Part shown: one piece after another, positions 44,464 through 55,967 of the stretch
How the letters are laid out: each line of letters opens with the position of its first letter
Numbering within the stretch: the first letter of the stretch is position 1
Source of the DNA: Lithospermum erythrorhizon
Taxonomy: Eukaryota; Streptophyta; Magnoliopsida; Boraginales; Boraginaceae
Direction of reading: 5' to 3'
Length of the DNA stretch: 64,000 nucleotides
Assembly (NCBI GenBank): GCA_019722365.1
Contig: JADFUC010000904.1
Coordinates: forward strand, 1-64,000
The notes under the pieces: model-generated
Database searches by the model: none
Told to the model about the DNA's origin: nothing
What the model saw: only the letters and a program-made list of their open reading frames with translations
Made by a program: the position numbers and the translations under genes

Positions 44464-46680
44464 TGTAATAACCCGTTCTGAAAAAGAAAAAATTATTTTC
44501 GATTCGTAGGGGTGGGACAGGGATAGAATAAATTATTTCGATGATGATATTATTTAAGTAAAATTTTTGAGCGAATTACATTTATAATTTAGTAGTGTTG
44601 CCGGGGAAAATTTATCTTTGAAATGGGTTAGGTGGAGATTTAAGTGCGATAAGCGGAGAAGTGCTTAGAAACCGAGCAGACTCGAGGTTTTTTAAAATCT
44701 TGGCATCTTTATCTTCACGTCGTTAACACTTCATCATCTTCATTTTTCTTGTTTTGGCGAAATTTAGCCACTCCCACTTAAAAATTTCATTTTTCCATTA
44801 CATCTTGATTGTCGCTCAAACTGGTCGGTTGCTTAGAATATCTTCTCCCAGTAAATTCTCTTGAGTTAAGGTAAGAAATTTCAAAGTCTTTAGAGGGTAT
44901 TTCTTGGGTTTTGACATAGTTGACTTTTTCATAATTAGATTTTATGATAAATTTTAAGTTGAGGATTTATGGGTTACATGTGCTAAGTGATGAATTAAGT
45001 GATTTAGAGATCGTTTGAGGGCGTTATGGTGAGTTGACTTTTAGGTTTCGGTTGACTTTTATGTGGATATTTTATAAGACTTTAAATGTGTAGGAGGTTA
45101 TATTGGGACCTTGTATAGTTGTTGTGATGTTCGATTGGTGATTTAAAATTAATTAAAGAATTATGTTGAAAAAGTGTTAATTTAATTTAGTATAATTAGT
45201 ATATTTCGGGTATAGATTGTTAATTATGGACACAACGATTAATTAAAAATGACTTATACGTTGATTGGTAATGATTAAGTAATAAGATGAGGGAATTTTT
45301 CTTGAGAGATCGATTAGGTTGTCGATAGGATTATAATTGATGGATTTATCAAATCGGTTAAAATTGTTTAGAGATAGTTCTCGAGTTGGTTATGTATCTT
45401 CGAGGAATGTCGGTATAGTAATAGGTCTTGATTATAGACTACGGGTGTTGTTTGGCGTTGATCGTGAAGAGCGGTTACCTTGATTGTGCTTTATTTCGGT
45501 AGCTAAGGTACTTATCATAGGTCATTATACGTGCCCATGATTAGGTGACTCTCCTTCCTTACGGAGTCATGTGACACTATTGGCCTTATACTTTGGTGTA
45601 TAAGTGCGGTGTACGCCTTATACGCTGTGTATAAGTGCGGTGTGTCTTATACTTAGTGTACGCATAGAAGTGCGGTGTGCACTTATCTTGAGTGTATAAG
45701 TGCGGCGTGCGCTTATATTGTGTGTATAAGTGCGGTGTTCCTTATGCGTATTGTATGATGCGGTGTGCCTTATCTTTGTGTGTATAAGTGCGTGTGCGCT
45801 TTATACTTAGTGTATAAGGGCGGTGTGCCTTGTACTTAGTGTATGAGTGCGGTTTGGCCTTATCTTTAGGGGGTATAAGTCTTGGGATGATTATCGATTA
45901 GTCCGTTCCTGGCAGTGAGACGGATTGAGCATATGCGCATTAGAGGTTGGTATCTTGGTGGGGTTATGAGAGATAGGAGGTTTGATGGTAGAGTTTAGTC
46001 GTTGTTGAGTCTCTTGATGTCTTTCTAGAATTTGTGTGTTTACTGAAACCTCCATGATATCTTCGTGTGTATTATGTATGAGACTTTCTTTGGGATTATG
46101 ATGTGTGACTGATTAGATGATCACGGATATATTTGTATTTCATTCATGTGTGGCTATCGTATATTCTTTGTCTGGATTCTAGGTATGGTGAAGTTATTTG
46201 TGTTAAGTTTAACAGGCAGCTTACGCTTTACGTTGACATTTCATTTGTGCCCAGTGATTGAGCAATTTGTTTGAAGTTTTATTAAGTGGCTAGAGTGGCG
46301 TCGGTGTGAGAGGATCCTCATGATCGATTTTGTTGTGTTGTCCATTGTTTTGATTGTTGTATTTCCCTTTTTTGAAACTTTAGCCTTGTCATTTGTTGTC
46401 ATTTGTATTCCCGGGATACATTATGTATCATCTTTTGTAACTTGCGGCGTTACTTATTTTGGGATATGTTGTGTGTATATATTTATGGGTTGGTCGTTCC
46501 GATGTCGGTGATGGATTGTAAATTTTAAAAACTTTTTTGATTTGGAACTTAATTTGTGATCACGTTTTTTGGATGAAACGAATTGTGATTTAAATTTAGT
46601 CGTCCATCGGTTTGGTGACTGCGGTGTTCAGTTTTAATGACTGCCTCGGGGACTGACACAGGCGGGTAAATTCTGAGAGA
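44464..46680 (+). repeat. 3' LTR of the gypsy element
   Basis: 2,217 bp, shorter than the 5' LTR through scattered deletions, with many substitutions. The right end is fixed by the AATAT duplication. Confidence 0.8.
45582..45885 (+). repeat. ~30-bp minisatellite inside 3' LTR
   Basis: Same unit type as at 40.8 kb (tgtataagtgcggtgtgcct), about nine to ten imperfect copies. Unit variants differ in order from the 5' LTR array. Confidence 0.85.
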
Positions 46681-46685
46681 AATAT

Positions 46686-48870
46686 AAACATCAGCCTTCT
46701 AGCCAAAAAACCACAAAAAAAAGAAGCTATGAGATCAGCCTGTCTGCTAAACACCTGATCCCGATCACCTGAAGCGAATCGAGCAGCTAATCGCCTGTCG
46801 ACCTAGCACAAATAAAATCGCTTCCCATGGCGAATAGGTTGTAGCCTACGAAACTTGATGCTTATCTGATAGTGAAGTGCTTCCTTTTTAGCATTAATAA
46901 TCTTATAAGAATAACTAATTTTGCGTAAAATAGATAGTTATTGGAGGAGCTATACAATTCAAGACCATTATAATGTGAAATAAAAATATCTAGCGAGAGT
47001 TCATGATCGTAGCACATCGTAAGTATACTAATATCGACATAAAACGATTATAAATATTCATAGGCTAAATTGACTAAACTGTCTGCGCGAGACTAGTAAA
47101 GAACATACAACTATAATCATGCATCTCGAGAAAACAATATGATGCCAAATAAGACCGCAACTCTGCAGCAACCTTGGTACTACTCGGCCCCGCCTTCATA
47201 GCTTCAATCAACTAAACTTAGTAACCAACACTTTCAGTCAACTTTCCTTCGATATTTCGACAACTCGATCAACTCAATATAAATCCGGTTCTACAACTAA
47301 TGCGCGTCTTAATCAGCACTTTCGGCCTGCGAGGAAGAAACTTGTGCGCGTCGACACAAGCTAAACAGCACTTTCGTAGCAGTGCGAGGCAAATACAACA
47401 ACACTTATACCCCGTAGTATAAGGCAAATGCGAGATAAGTAAACTCAGCGTACATCAACTGACCATGCTGGCTCATCAATGCCGATCCGGCCAACAAAAA
47501 GCATCATAAACTGATATGATCGCTGACCTTGGAGACTCAACAAGGCTGACTCGACTGTCCCCGACACCGAAATAGTATCGTCCCACAAAATACCACGCTC
47601 AGCGCGCTACTGGCTAACCGTCATACAAACAATCAACCTGACCGTATAGATAAACGTGCTCATGATTATCACCAAATTCAACACATTCATGAAAGTAAAT
47701 CAACAAATACACACCCGTGAGTTAAATACTACTTCATTAGCAATAAACACCTAGATACAGCTAATCAGTTTCTGCTCAGCCTAATCGTAGCAATGTGAAA
47801 AATCACAATTACTACTTACTGATATTAACCCCGTTTTAGTATTCATATATGAATTCCATTTTAGGGTTTGGGTTATGAGTACTCAACCTAAAGTTTTTAA
47901 CTATCCAACTTAACAAAATTTGAGTCATCAACTTAACTATTTCTGGGTGGAAATTTCTGGCGTTTAAGCGATAGTAAAAAACGACAAAAATTAATAATTC
48001 CGACCTTCCATATTTTCGGTCATCCTTACGCAAAATATCACTTTAAGCAATTCCCAATCAATCGACAATCGATTCTCCGACTAATTTACCCATTTATAAC
48101 AATCTTTAATCAAAACCCCAAATCTTTACTTTCATTACAAACCTACTGAACAATACTCTCTTCCGATCGACATCAAAATCAACATACACTCCCAGAAACT
48201 ATATTAAGGTTCAATAACATCATATTACAATTTAAAGGTGATTTGTGAAATAGTCAACAAAGTCAACTCCTCACGATCTTGTAAAAATGTCTCAGAAGAA
48301 TTTAAGCTTCTTTTTAGCAAAAGTATAGAGAATGATGAGGGGAAGATAATCAATGACTTTTTTGAACCTTGAGCAACAAAGGAGAGAAGAGAAAATGGAG
48401 GGAAGAAATTTTTTTCCTTTTCTTGGGGGGAGATTATTGAACACAAGGGGAAGGGGGTTGGTGAGAGTTTGTGATGAAGAAAAGAAGATAGTGGGGGTAG
48501 GTGACATATTTAGAGAATGAGATTAAATCTCGTTTGGTGCGGTGTTATCTCTCCACTTTAAATGCTTTTAAATTTTTATAACGATGAATTTCAATGTATT
48601 TATTATCCGTGACACTAAACTATTACTCGTTTAATCTTAGTCACCAGATTATATCGATTACATTATGAAATGTTGCATAAGTATCTCAGTCCCCCAGACA
48701 AGCATTATGTATAATATAATTTAATAAGCTAGCGGATAGCGGGTTATTTCGATTGAATGTGAGACATTCAACTATATTAATTGTGTGTGACTAGTCGGGT
48801 TCTGTGATAATATCGGGGTATCTGGGATTCTTAGATCCCGTACATAACCGTTACAATAATATTAATTATG
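46686..48870 (-). repeat. Older LTR-like sequence, minus orientation, host of the gypsy insertion
   Basis: Together with about 38,960-39,278 this appears to be one LTR-like unit split by the 39.3-46.7-kb element. Features shared in inverse with nearby LTRs are a cttataccccgtagtataagg patch at about 47,400 (compare the minisatellite unit), a purine-rich ggagagaagagaaaatggag stretch at about 48,380, and repeated gtcaacaaagtcaactc phrases. A candidate terminus is accgttaca near 48,872. No coding sequence. Confidence 0.45.
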
Positions 48871-49957
48871 ATTATATTATCACGACTATTATTATCTGGC
48901 TGAAGGTCGCATCTGATGATGTTGAATTATATTTCATGTATGAAATTAAACTATATTCGGTAAATTGAGAAATTGATCGTAATCAATATAATTCTCAATC
49001 GAAAATTTTACATTGATAATGTAAAATATTAGTTGGATGAAATCGAATTAATTAACTTATTAGTATAACTAATTAAATTGTTAGTTGAACTTATTAATAA
49101 CTCGTTATTTGTATTTTACTTTAGGGGTTCGGTTGAGCTGGGATAAAAATCCGATCGGTTGATTCGTCAGGTCCGGCGGATTTTGGGATAAAAAAAACGG
49201 TCGGATCGGGTAGTTTTTTTTGAAATATGTTTAATAGAGAGAGCCGGACGAGGATCCGGTTATTATTGGAAAAAAATATTGGATGTTTATGTTAATTCAT
49301 CAGTTTCTGGCTTTTAATATGAATTGGGAATGTTTATTTATTGTTTGTAACTTTGTTTAGTTTACTTGGTTCTGTTGCTGGTATGAACGTATGATTTACC
49401 GAGTATTGCTAGTAGACTAGTAGAATGCAGCTCCCTTTATTTTGATTTTTTTGACTTTGTTGCTATTTAAAGTTGCTTGTCCATAACATAGTCACTTACA
49501 GTATAAGCTTACATAACATATGAATTTTATTATGATTCAAATGCAATTCTGAACTTTGATCAAAACTACTAGTTCATCAATTAGTTAATCCCAGATAGAT
49601 TGTTTTAGTTCAGTTTCCATCATTAAAGGTTTAAATCACCCTTTCTAATGTAAATACTGGATGGCGTTGATTCACGAGTACTTACATAGGCGAACATGCG
49701 AATTTTAAGTCTTGATGTAGCAAATACGTATGCTGATTTTGAGGGAAGTCAAAATCTTTGGCAGTCCTTAATGAGTGACCCACTTGTGTCGGTTTTCGGC
49801 ACGATCCTTTAAGGATATTATGAAGGCGCATATGGTTGGTTTACTTTGTTATAGTGGTTGGTTTATTGAGTTCAAGATTGAATATTGTAATTTTGAACCC
49901 CTTTTTTATTGAGCTCAATATTGTAACTTTGGTTTTATTGTTGTTGAAGTAATAAAA
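48871..49957. other. AT-rich flank, no gene recognised
   Basis: A patch at 49,126-49,260 rich in ccgatcggttgattcg-type phrases looks like subterminal hAT sequence (taggggttcggttgagc). I could not pair its other end. The rest shows nothing definite. Confidence 0.4.
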
Positions 49958-50057
49958 ATGGAGTCTTTTTGTAGGATGGCTTTGTTAAGAAGTCGTTTGT
50001 CTTCGATAAATCCTCTTCGGAATTTGCTCAACCCATCGATCCGGTTCTTCTCTTCTC
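49958..50057 (+). CDS. Possible orphan first exon, mitochondrial-type presequence
   Basis: The ATG at 49958 opens MESFCRMALLRSRLSSINPL, followed by RNLLNPSIRFFSS, then a potential splice donor (TCTTCTC/GTAATC). The segment is rich in Arg, Ser and Leu, lacks acidic residues after position 2, and ends in an RFFSS pattern. This is how many plant mitochondrial presequences look just before the first intron. No downstream exon was found before the LTR nest begins at 50,389 or after it ends at 55,967. It may be a gene broken by insertions or a captured fragment. Function unknown. Confidence 0.35.
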
Positions 50058-53000
50058 GTAATCTCTCTAACTCTTTCTTTGTTTATCTGCTTATTCAAAA
50101 TGTGGTGTATTTGTATTTTTATTGAAAATGTGGTATATTTGTATTGGTAATGCAAATATGGTGTATTTATATTTTACCTGTGCTTTCTTGAAGATGTAAG
50201 GTATAATCTGTTGATTTCTCTGTTATCTGGTTATTGTACATGTGTAATTGAGTTGTGTTTTTCAAGTGTTGCTTACTACCATCATTTCGATTTGATTGGG
50301 AGGCTTGACTTAGCAATTAAAAATACGCAATTTTCACCTTAAATTAGTCTTATTTAAATATTTTTTTATCAAGCGTGCAATATAATAGTGTAACGGCCAA
50401 AAAGTCGTGCGAGGTTAAGATCGTTATGGCCTTGTGCGAATTACATTGTAGATGGGATTCGCTAACCGATGGATCTGATATGAATATGATCTGTGACATT
50501 AACAAAGACATAACTCTCTATTAATTACGTGGTGTTAAAACAACATATCCAATAAAACAACAGACAACAAATACCAAATCGCCCAATACAAATTGAGGAT
50601 CTGTAATCGAAATTGACATGGGAAAGTATGACAACGAAGCCCGTCAATGAAATACAATACCTTAGTCTGAGAAGTATACAAATCAAATGACAAAGTAGTG
50701 ATGAAACATGCCGCGTATAAATACATGATCTTGATGACTACGCTATCTGATCCTCAAGCCACTTCAACGATAAGCTCACAGAGACACAGGCATAAAACAT
50801 CGCTTGTAGAGGAATAGGGAGTTAGCTACAAAAAGTGAGTGAATACAAATCTGCTTGATTTGATCAGTGGCATTATATTCATCTTTATATACGTATAACG
50901 TATGCGTATCGTTAAGCAGGCTACCTTGATGAATAGCGTCCACAAAATCACATAGAATCCTCTATGTGATATCCGCAGCTAATACTATGCGGGAGGCATA
51001 ACGATCAGCAATGCGTATTCGTTTAAGGGAAGCAGTCTCGGCCACTTAAAGTCATCAAATAGAGGAATCCCTCACTTAAATAATGTTAAGCAAATGAGGG
51101 GATCATGAAAATAACTTGACAAATGAGGAATCCAACTCTGGAAAATAATACGTATAGAGAATCCTTTCAGAATAATCGAGATAGAGGCCTCCACCTCCAA
51201 ATAATCGAGATGGGGCCTCCACGCTTCCATCCTCCCGACCGAGGCTACGCCTACGTGTCATGTCGCACGAGCCTCCGAATCAGCTGGGGCCCCTTATGAT
51301 ATGCATACCTTTGAAGGCCTCCATTCAGAGTGCATTTCACTCCATAAATAACAAACAAAACAATCAAACACATCTACGCCTGATTACATCTGTGCTTGTG
51401 TGTATGTGTGAAGTACCTGTGTGTGTGTCTGTGATCTCATAACATGGATCATATTCACAATAATCTCATAACATGAATCATATTCACAACTTCTATCTCA
51501 TGAAAATATGAATCATAATCTCAAATTATCTACCATAATATAACTCAAATCTCAATTATTTCATCATATGAATCTCATAAATAGAAATTTACACATAATG
51601 CTCAGAATTATAATCTCAATTATTTCATAATGAATCGTAATCACCTGATACACATGTCAAAATAGTCCCATGTGACACCATAAAATATATAACATAATAT
51701 GAAGGGTTCCCGTGGTAGTTGTACTCACCTCAGGCCAAAGTCCATAATGGTAATCTACAGAGTAGTCCATGTTGGTCGAACCCGCTCCTATTCAAAGAAA
51801 TTATACATTATATGATTTAGTAGAGATAACATCTTAACATCTATTTAAACCCGAGTATTATACGTATCTCACATTTCAAATTAACTTTTAGTAATCATCC
51901 TATCGAAATTAGTATACACTTCTAAAATTCCAACTTAACTATATTTAGTTTACCAACCGTAACTCCCAATATTAGGTCATCAACTTTGTGTCCAATGATA
52001 ACACGTTAGTCACGTTCAATAAATCCATGATATTCTATTAAAACTAATTAACCTATTATAATCAACCTTTAGTTCAAAAGAACACAAATTACTACTCAAC
52101 TTAGAATAACCTAACTCCTTGATATCCTTTACAAATCCAACCTGCAAAACAATCCAAATTATACTCCCAAACAACTATATTAAAGTCCCGTAACATTATC
52201 ATACAATTTAAAATTTGGAAAAAGTCAACCTAAAGTCAACTAACCCCAATCGACACATTTTCAACCCCTAAAAGCCGATTATAATCGCCTCGATCACTCA
52301 TTACAAGCTTAGATGATACTTATTGTAACTGACCATGAAACAAAGCCATACGAGGTTAAGGTCTCAGCAGCGCATGCAAAGAAGTCAGATCGATGGATGA
52401 CAACATAAAAAGACTTCATTTGACATTAATAATAATAATAAAATGACTTTTTGTCAAATCGTGGTAGGCCCATGACATATACAATAAAACAACGAACAAC
52501 ATAATCTGAAATCCACCTTAATGATCTGTTTCAAAGATACCTTTGAGAAATCCAAAAAATACTGACATAGGAAAGTATGACAGCGGACCTCGATGAAATA
52601 CAATGCAAGTCTAACGATGCAAATCGACTGACAACGAGGAAATGGTGATAGAATTCTATGCATACCATTGATGATCTTGATCTATGACCTATCAATAGAA
52701 CTGCGACAACCTCGTGATCGACCCACATGAACCTGGCAGCCGCCGCAGAATAGAGTCGGCTATTAAGCAGTGAATACAAATACCACAGGACTTGATCCCA
52801 CGTCGCATATATTCATACTTATATATATATAACATGTATCGTTAGCAATTTCTTTCGATAAATGCTTGTTAGAATCACGTAGAAGTTCTATTATGATGGC
52901 ATCACATAACACTTTCTTAGTCAGGGTGCATATTCATTTAAGGAGAAAGCAGTCTCGGCGTACAAAGTCTCATCAAATGGGGAATCCACCTCCGCCAAAT

Positions 53001-53483
53001 AATACAAATATGAGGAATCCGCTCCAAAATAATACGCCTTGAGGAATCCAGCAAATAATACACATGAGAATCTACCTCAAATAATACACATGAATCACTT
53101 CCAGATAGGGCCTCGCTTTCAATCCTCCCGACCGATCTTTATACCCCTCGTGTGCATATACTTTTGAGCCTCTCGAATCCCATGAGGCTACCCATATGAT
53201 ATCTTGTATGCTTTTGAAACCTCTGGTGAGTCACCGCGCTCCATAAAATAACAAGGCAATCAGCAGCGTACAATAGCCACGCCTATGTGTGACGTATGTG
53301 ATCGTAACATGAATCATATTCATCTCGTAATACAAATCATAATCCTCGATTATCTGTAAACATACCTCATAATCTCAATTATTTCATCATATGAATCATA
53401 AATGAAATTTACATAATATCAATCCATAATCTCAATTATTTCATAATATGAATGTTAATCACCACAAATACACATGCTCGAAT

Positions 53484-54270
53484 TGTAATACCCGACGCAA
53501 AAATGTGTGTGTGTGTGATATGTTTTGATATGATTTGATTAATACTTTTCGTACCACGAAGATATTCTTTCTTTTAGGAGCTCATCCTATAAGAACTCCG
53601 TTGTTAGCGTTAGCGACTGCAGAATGATCAGGATAAGTGATCACGAGATTTACCAATGAAACGCGTGAAGTGAGCACAAATAATGCGGAGAAAAGACTCG
53701 TGGTGGTTTGTGAGGCGATCCATCAAATCAATAACGGCGTCTGGAGGCCAGGTGGTAGGAAGTAGGCGTCTGAGATAGTATCGAGGAAGCGAAAGTCGTC
53801 CGGGCTGTGGGAACTAAAGTCTTTATGCGGCGCAAAGTCACGGAAGGACCTCTTATGAGGCCGTAGGAGCCACCTCACAGAATCTCGTGGATGATGCGGT
53901 CACGGATGTGTTATGGCTCAACGAGGGCGTTGAAGGTATTTAAGTGGGGAGGTTGTAATACCCGACCCATGAAATGTGTGTGTGTGTGTATGTGTGTAAT
54001 ATATTCGATATGATTTGATTAGTACTACGTAAATGAAGATGTTTATCTTCTTTTTCGGGCTTCATCCCTATAAGAACTTCCAGGTATTAAGCGGTTGACA
54101 CAGGGGTAATTCTAGGATGGGTGACCCAGGATGTTTCTCGGTAAGCACGTGAGTGAGGAATAGCGTCTTTGGAAAGACTGTGGTGGTTTGTGTGAGGCTA
54201 GTCCGTCAAATCAATAACGGGCCAGGCCAGTCTTTGCTTGGCTAGGCGTTGAAAATAATCTCGAAGACAA
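53484..54270 (+). mobile_element. Cassandra-like TRIM retrotransposon
   Basis: Two direct repeats start ttgtaatacccgac at 53,483 and 53,953. They share a TG-rich microsatellite, a 5S-rRNA-like block, and the sequence gactgtggtggtttgtgtga followed by gtcaaatcaataacgg, and they enclose only about 180 bp. The whole is about 0.78 kb with no coding sequence, fitting a terminal-repeat retrotransposon in miniature. The host phrase acacatgc occurs on both sides, suggesting its target duplication, although exact ends are uncertain. It is inserted in LTR B. Confidence 0.78.
54062..54150 (+). other. 5S rRNA-like segment within the TRIM terminal repeat
   Basis: The order agaacttcc, attaagcgg, ctaggatgggtgacc follows the 3' two-thirds of plant 5S rRNA (box A, intermediate element, box C). 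The box C core ggatgggtgacc is perfect, while box A and the intermediate element are altered. The upstream terminal repeat carries a more degraded copy near 53,580-53,620 (agaactccgttgttagcg). It is not a genuine 5S gene: the 5' part and flanks are wrong. Confidence 0.75.
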
Positions 54271-55967
54271 CACATGCAAAATATAACATAATATAGAAAG
54301 TCCCATCGGTGAGATTTATTTTCGGCGCCGATGAAAGTAGTAATGATGGTACAAAGCGATTATAGGTAGATCAGGGCTCAACTCACATTCAAAGAAATTA
54401 TATATTATAACGTCCATTAGAATAACCTCTCTTAACATCATATAATCCCCGAGTGTTATGCAGCGTCTCGCGATTCAAATTTACAACTCTTATGTCGTAT
54501 TCTTCTCCCAAGTAGGTATCTGTTTTTAATATTCCAACATAACTACGTGTCGCCTTCATAAAATCTCAATATTGGTCATCTCCTTTATTACCCCAACAAT
54601 AACACTTTAAGCGCATTCACAATGTCCAAACAATCAATTGACAATAATTAATCCATTAAATACAACCTCCAATTCAAACGCTAAATACTATAGAACTTTC
54701 CCAAACTTTCAGCCAATCTACATCCGCTATCCAGGTAATAATTCTATACAGAAACAACTATATTAAGTCTCACAACCTCATGTACAATTTAAAAGTTAAT
54801 TTAGAAAAGTCAATAAAAATCGACCTCAGCTTTACCACTTTCCCAGCAAATAACCTCTACCAAAAATCACATGTCATATCTGATACTTAGATAACGTTCT
54901 ATACCATAATAAATTCAAGATCTAAAGTCAACAAAGTCCATAAAAGTCAACTCTTCTTCAAAACTTCGAAATATCTCGAAAAGATTTGATCTTTCTTACC
55001 TAGATATGATGAGGATGATGAGGAGAAGCAAATCCCACCACTTTGATGCTGAGTTTAGCGACGATCGATGAGAAATGGAAAATTTTGAGGGAGGGGGCAA
55101 AGAGAAAGTGAAATTTCGGCGAAGGGGAAGAAGGGGAATGGATGAGGATGAAGATAGTGGTAAGTAGTTGGGATATTTAGGGGAAGAATTTAAATTCCAT
55201 TAGGTTTGGGTTGCAATTTCTACACCTTCCATGGCTTAAATTTCCATGAAACCGATTTCCGTTGTGTTATTCCCGAGGCATATATTACTCACTGCATTAA
55301 TGCTTTCGTCTCGATATATGATATATCGATATTATTCCAAATTATTTATCTTATCTGGGGCGCCACCACAAACGAAATATACCACCAACCGACCGATTTG
55401 TTGAATTCTCCACTACTCAACTTGAAATTTTAATTTACTTCAATCTCCACGAGAAAGCATATCTTGTCAGTATAATATTGGTAGAGCAGAGTTATTACAT
55501 CTATATTTTATTCCAAACTTTCAAAAGCTCAAAATCGAAAAGTCAACAAAAGTCAAACATCTCGAAGCTAAATGAAATATCCCAAAAATTCAAGTTTTCT
55601 TACCTTGTTCGTAGAGGATGAAGGGAAGATGAAAATCAGCTTTATTGTCTTGAGTCACAAGAATTGGAAGAAATGGAAGAAAGAGGGTACTCAAGAGAAA
55701 GTAGGGATTGGCCATATGGGGTTGAAGGGGATGAGTTTTTTTGTTTTTGGATAATGATGAAGATGATAAGGATGATGAGAGATATTTAAAAAAAAGTATC
55801 TTAGAGTAAAAGTTTGGTTTGAGTTAATTTAAAGCTTTCAGGTACTTAAATATCAATGGCTTCGATTCCAAATGTTAAATTTTCTCGTGACATAGCTTCT
55901 TCATATAATCTTGATGCCGATGCATCGATTTTTATTCGAAATTGTTATACGTCTCGGGTCCCTTACA

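Larger units (their letters stand above)
39279..46680 (+). mobile_element. Defective Ty3/gypsy element with long LTRs (7.4 kb)
   Basis: Two LTRs start identically (TGTAATAACCCGTTCTGAAAA) at 39279 and 44464. The element is flanked by AATAT at 39274-39278 and 46681-46685, a 5-bp target duplication. Between the LTRs, 41,911-44,463 holds fragments of gag, RNase H and integrase in normal gypsy order. Protease and most of the reverse transcriptase are missing, and stops and frameshifts are frequent. Long LTRs and the integrase C terminus suggest a chromovirus of the Tekay/Del type; that lineage call is inference. Confidence 0.88.
52324..55499 (-). repeat. Inner gypsy-type LTR (B), nested in A, carrying a TRIM
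   Basis: The plus-strand ends are TGTAACTGACC and gagttattaca. Without the TRIM it is about 2.4 kb, equal to A and to the solo LTR at 35.9 kb. Flanking five bases are cttat and tctat, similar but not identical. It contains aatccacctccgccaaataa-type subrepeats near 52,980-53,100 and the cctcccgaccga block near 53,130 shared with A. Solo LTR. Confidence 0.72.
50389..55967 (-). repeat. Outer gypsy-type LTR (A), split by a second LTR
   Basis: LTR A comprises 50389-52323 and 55500-55967, about 2.4 kb when the insert is removed. The left end is TGTAACGGCC and the right end is cccttaca on the plus strand. It is inversely homologous to the solo LTR at 35.9-38.3 kb and directly homologous to LTR B: aggttaaggtctcag against aggttaagatcgtta, aaacaactatattaa in both, and reading resumes at 55,500 with aaaagtcaacaaaagtcaa. 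No internal coding region, so a solo LTR. The target duplication is unclear. Confidence 0.7.

Noticed and set aside
54062..54150. 5S rRNA gene
   Set aside because: Only the 3' two-thirds are present, with altered box A, and it repeats inside TRIM terminal repeats.
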